Assembly: GCA_012514445.1 (NCBI GenBank)
Contig: JAAZAI010000157.1
Span: forward strand, 1-8,110
DNA length: 8,110 nucleotides
Source: Lentisphaerota bacterium
GTDB lineage: Bacteria; Verrucomicrobiota; Kiritimatiellia; RFP12; UBA3636
Reading direction: 5' to 3'
This document shows positions 6,370-8,110 of this stretch, one piece after another. Within the stretch, counting starts at the first letter, position 1. Every line of letters starts with the position of its first letter. Position numbers and translations under genes: made by a program. The notes beneath the pieces are model-generated. The model had not been told where the DNA came from. It made no database searches and saw nothing but the letters and a program-made list of their open reading frames with translations.

Positions 6370-6819
6370 TCAACGACGGGCTTGCGAGCCGGCGGTCTGG
6401 CGCTTGAGCAGAATGCCGCCGACGAGGAGCAGCAGTGCGAAGCCCAGGGCGCCGAGACGAATCGCCGGATGCGCAGGCGCGCGGCGGGGGGGAGCGGCGG
6501 CGGCCTTCAGCGCGCGAACCGCGTCGTCGTCGACCACGGTGTCGTCATCGTTGAAGCTCAGGTCGTCGAATTCGACCGTTCCCCTCACCATGGCCGTGAT
6601 GACCTCGGGCGGGAGCTGGCGCATGCGCCGGGTGTTGCGGTAGGCCTCTTCGCGGCGGATCCGCAAGGCCTCCGCGTCGTCCTCCTGCGCGTTCCGGCCG
6701 GGGCCGTCGTCGCGTGCGCTGATCGTCAGCGCGCTGGAGGCGGACTCCGGAACGGCGGCCGCCGCGCCGCCGGCGAGCAGCGCGCAGACGAGGACGAGGG
6801 CGAGACGACTCGCGCTCAC
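6370..6819 (-). CDS. Small exported protein with C-terminal membrane anchor, function unknown
   Basis: I do not recognise the family of this 149-residue protein. It has a signal peptide (about 1-22, ending in an Ala-rich stretch before VPESA). A charged region follows (about 36-70, rich in Arg, Glu and Asp). A short segment PPEVITAMVRGTVEFDDLSF comes next (70-89), then an acidic run (NDDDTVVDDD, 90-99), an Ala/Pro/Arg-rich linker, and one hydrophobic helix (about 122-138) with a basic tail KRQ...ARR. This predicts a periplasmic domain of about 100 residues tethered by its C-terminus with a short cytosolic tail. The GTG start at 6819 overlaps the stop of the upstream gene as GTGA and has a perfect AAGGAGGT 6 nt upstream. 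It is almost certainly co-translated with the PilX-like gene and may work with it at the envelope. Confidence 0.75.
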   Translation of the reverse strand: MSASRLALVLVCALLAGGAAAAVPESASSALTISARDDGPGRNAQEDDAEALRIRREEAYRNTRRMRQLPPEVITAMVRGTVEFDDLSFNDDDTVVDDDAVRALKAAAAPPRRAPAHPAIRLGALGFALLLLVGGILLKRQTAGSQARR

Positions 6820-8110
6820 GGGTAGACCTCCTTCCAGCCGACGACCGAGGGATCGCCGACGACGACGGGCAGGAAGATGAAGAGATCCATCGCGTCGAGG
6901 CTGCGCGAGCCCAGCCGGATGTCCCAGTTGATGTCGAGATGCGCCTGGTAGATGAGCGCATCGTCCCGGCAGACGATGGAGCCGTTGAAGTCGCAGTTCC
7001 CGACTTTGCCGATGATGCCGTGGTTGTTGTAGAGCACGGCGTCCACCTTTGTGATGGTGTACGAGTACTGGCCCTGGAGGATGGAGTCCTGGACGAGGCT
7101 TTTGTAGTAGCGGGAGGGCTCGGTAGTGGCGGTTTTCACGATGACCTGCTTGCCGTCGATCTTCTCGCGCCGGGAGGTGACGGAGACGACTCTCTGCAGG
7201 CCGTCCTGGGCGGTGTAGTTCCCGTTGAAGACGGTGGGGTAGCCGATTGAGGCGTCCGTCGGATCGCAGGCGTAGGGCTTGACGAAGGGCGGCTTCATGT
7301 AGGGGGTGACGTCATTGAGCCAGCTGGAATTCTGGGGGTTGCCGAGCACGATGTTGCCCTTGGCCACGAGGCCGAGCAGATCGCAGGCGCGGTTCTCCTC
7401 GATCGCGGCGTCGGGATCGTCGTTTGGCTTCTCCCATGCGGGCGGGTTCACGTAGGTCACGTCGCCGATGATGTGGACGTTGCGGCCGGCGTAGATGGTG
7501 CCCTGCCCGGTGACGTAGCCGGAGATGACGACGTCGCGCTCGACGACGACGGGGCCGTCGATGACGATCGGGTTCTGCTTGGTGCCGAAGAGCGTGATGC
7601 AGCCCTTGTCCGGCGCGTTCTCAACGTCCGAGGGCCCGGTGCCGTCGAACACGGCGTCGACGAGCGTCTCCCCTGCCTGGGAGACGGTGCCGCCGTGCGC
7701 GGCGGCCAGATCCTTGTAGAGCTGCAGGTCGCCCAGGAAGGGCATTTCGAGCGGATCCTGGTAGGAGTAGAGAATGGATTCCCCCGCATACCCCATCGGG
7801 TAGTCCACATCGGGGTCTTCTCCAGGGGGATTGCTGGGACGCACCCGATCCCCGGTGTCGTCCCAGTAGTCCGCGATCGTCATGTGCCGCGGCGTGCCGC
7901 CGCCGTCCACGAAGGCGCGGCCTGTGGCGCCATTCTCCTCGTTCGGCGCGGCAAGCACATGCCCGTTGACGTAGCTGAGGTTGTCCACGACGAAGTCGCC
8001 GTTGGAGCGGACTTCCCCGTTGGCGACGATCTTGCCGCCGAGGAACCAGCCGAAGTTGTTGACGAAGTATGCGTAATCAAACACCCCCGACCGGCGCAGG
8101 CCGAACTCCA
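6816..8110 (-). CDS. PilX/DUF4900-like exported beta-rich protein, 5' end beyond the window
   Basis: The reading frame stays open to the window edge through EFGLRRSGVFDYAYF, so the GTG at 8084 is internal and the true start lies outside. In numbering from 8084, the motif FDYAYFVNNFGWFLGGKI (2-19) opens a beta-rich stretch of short G-x-V/I repeats (GEVRSNGDFVVDN, 23-35). A probable beta-helix follows (PIVIDGPVVVERDVVISGYV and GTIYAGRNVHIIGDVTYVNP, about 172-214), then LLGLVAKGNIVLGN (236-249). A terminal block contains DAVLYNNHGIIGKVGNCDFNGSIVCRDDALIY. These features resemble PilX-type or DUF4900-type proteins, which carry an N-terminal pilin-like helix and are linked to type IV pilus or secretion machinery. 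The pilin-like part would lie outside the window, so this is family-level inference. Five cysteines (162, 234, 273, 364, 372) could form disulfides in the periplasm. Confidence 0.7.
   Translation of the reverse strand, partial: EFGLRRSGVFDYAYFVNNFGWFLGGKIVANGEVRSNGDFVVDNLSYVNGHVLAAPNEENGATGRAFVDGGGTPRHMTIADYWDDTGDRVRPSNPPGEDPDVDYPMGYAGESILYSYQDPLEMPFLGDLQLYKDLAAAHGGTVSQAGETLVDAVFDGTGPSDVENAPDKGCITLFGTKQNPIVIDGPVVVERDVVISGYVTGQGTIYAGRNVHIIGDVTYVNPPAWEKPNDDPDAAIEENRACDLLGLVAKGNIVLGNPQNSSWLNDVTPYMKPPFVKPYACDPTDASIGYPTVFNGNYTAQDGLQRVVSVTSRREKIDGKQVIVKTATTEPSRYYKSLVQDSILQGQYSYTITKVDAVLYNNHGIIGKVGNCDFNGSIVCRDDALIYQAHLDINWDIRLGSRSLDAMDLFIFLPVVVGDPSVVGWKEVYP
6826..6833 (-). promoter_or_regulatory. 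Perfect ribosome binding site inside the upstream gene
   Basis: AAGGAGGT on the minus strand lies 6 nt before the GTG at 6819. It is written into the codons for Lys-Glu-Val near the C-terminus of the PilX-like gene. With the GTGA stop/start overlap it fixes the start of the 149-residue gene and points to translational coupling. Confidence 0.75.

Noticed and set aside
6370..6819. Lipoprotein or PEP-CTERM sorting signal in the 149-residue protein
   Set aside because: Cys12 lies inside the hydrophobic core without a proper lipobox. The C-terminus has a helix and basic tail but lacks a V-P-E-P motif.

Overview
This is a GC-rich bacterial window with five protein-coding genes and almost no spare DNA. 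The exception is a visibly AT-richer leader at about positions 56-180. No tRNA, rRNA, CRISPR array, transposase or phage gene was found. The lineage cannot be fixed from the sequence. The PilX-like/DUF4900-like protein at the right edge, with its FDYAYFVNNFGWF motif, together with the style of the CHASE hybrid kinase, resembles proteins I associate with the PVC group (Verrucomicrobiota, Kiritimatiellota, Lentisphaerota). That is an inference from memory.

Left part (1-2768, plus strand): a leader with two hairpins, a short direct repeat and a near-consensus sigma-70-type promoter (TTGACA, 17 bp, TATAGT) drives feoA and feoB, the ferrous iron uptake pair. FeoA is a small SH3-like protein. FeoB is a full-length G-protein-coupled membrane transporter whose G4 motif reads TMMD instead of NxxD.

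Middle (2734-4122, minus strand): rarA (mgsA), a clamp-loader-like AAA+ ATPase of stalled-fork maintenance. It converges on feoB, and the two 3' ends overlap by 35 bp. Its start region faces the next gene.

Centre right (4156-6257, plus strand): a hybrid sensor histidine kinase (partial CHASE, TM, PAS, HisKA, HATPase, REC). CHASE-like homology runs in frame upstream of the first usable start codon and stops about 30-40 bp short of rarA. The N-terminal membrane segment and first half of CHASE are therefore missing. This looks like a 5'-truncated gene produced by a rearrangement, and a GC hairpin followed by six T residues lies at the junction.

Right part (6370-8110, minus strand): a translationally coupled pair. 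The upstream gene, cut by the window edge, encodes a large extracytoplasmic beta-rich PilX/DUF4900-like protein. The downstream gene encodes a 149-residue protein of unknown function with a signal peptide and a C-terminal membrane anchor. A perfect AAGGAGGT ribosome binding site inside the last codons of the first gene serves the second through a GTGA overlap. The 112-bp gap between this pair and the convergent kinase (6258-6369) shows no convincing terminator or gene.

No clear new multi-gene system was found. The least explained parts are the truncated kinase junction and the PilX-like/small anchored protein pair.
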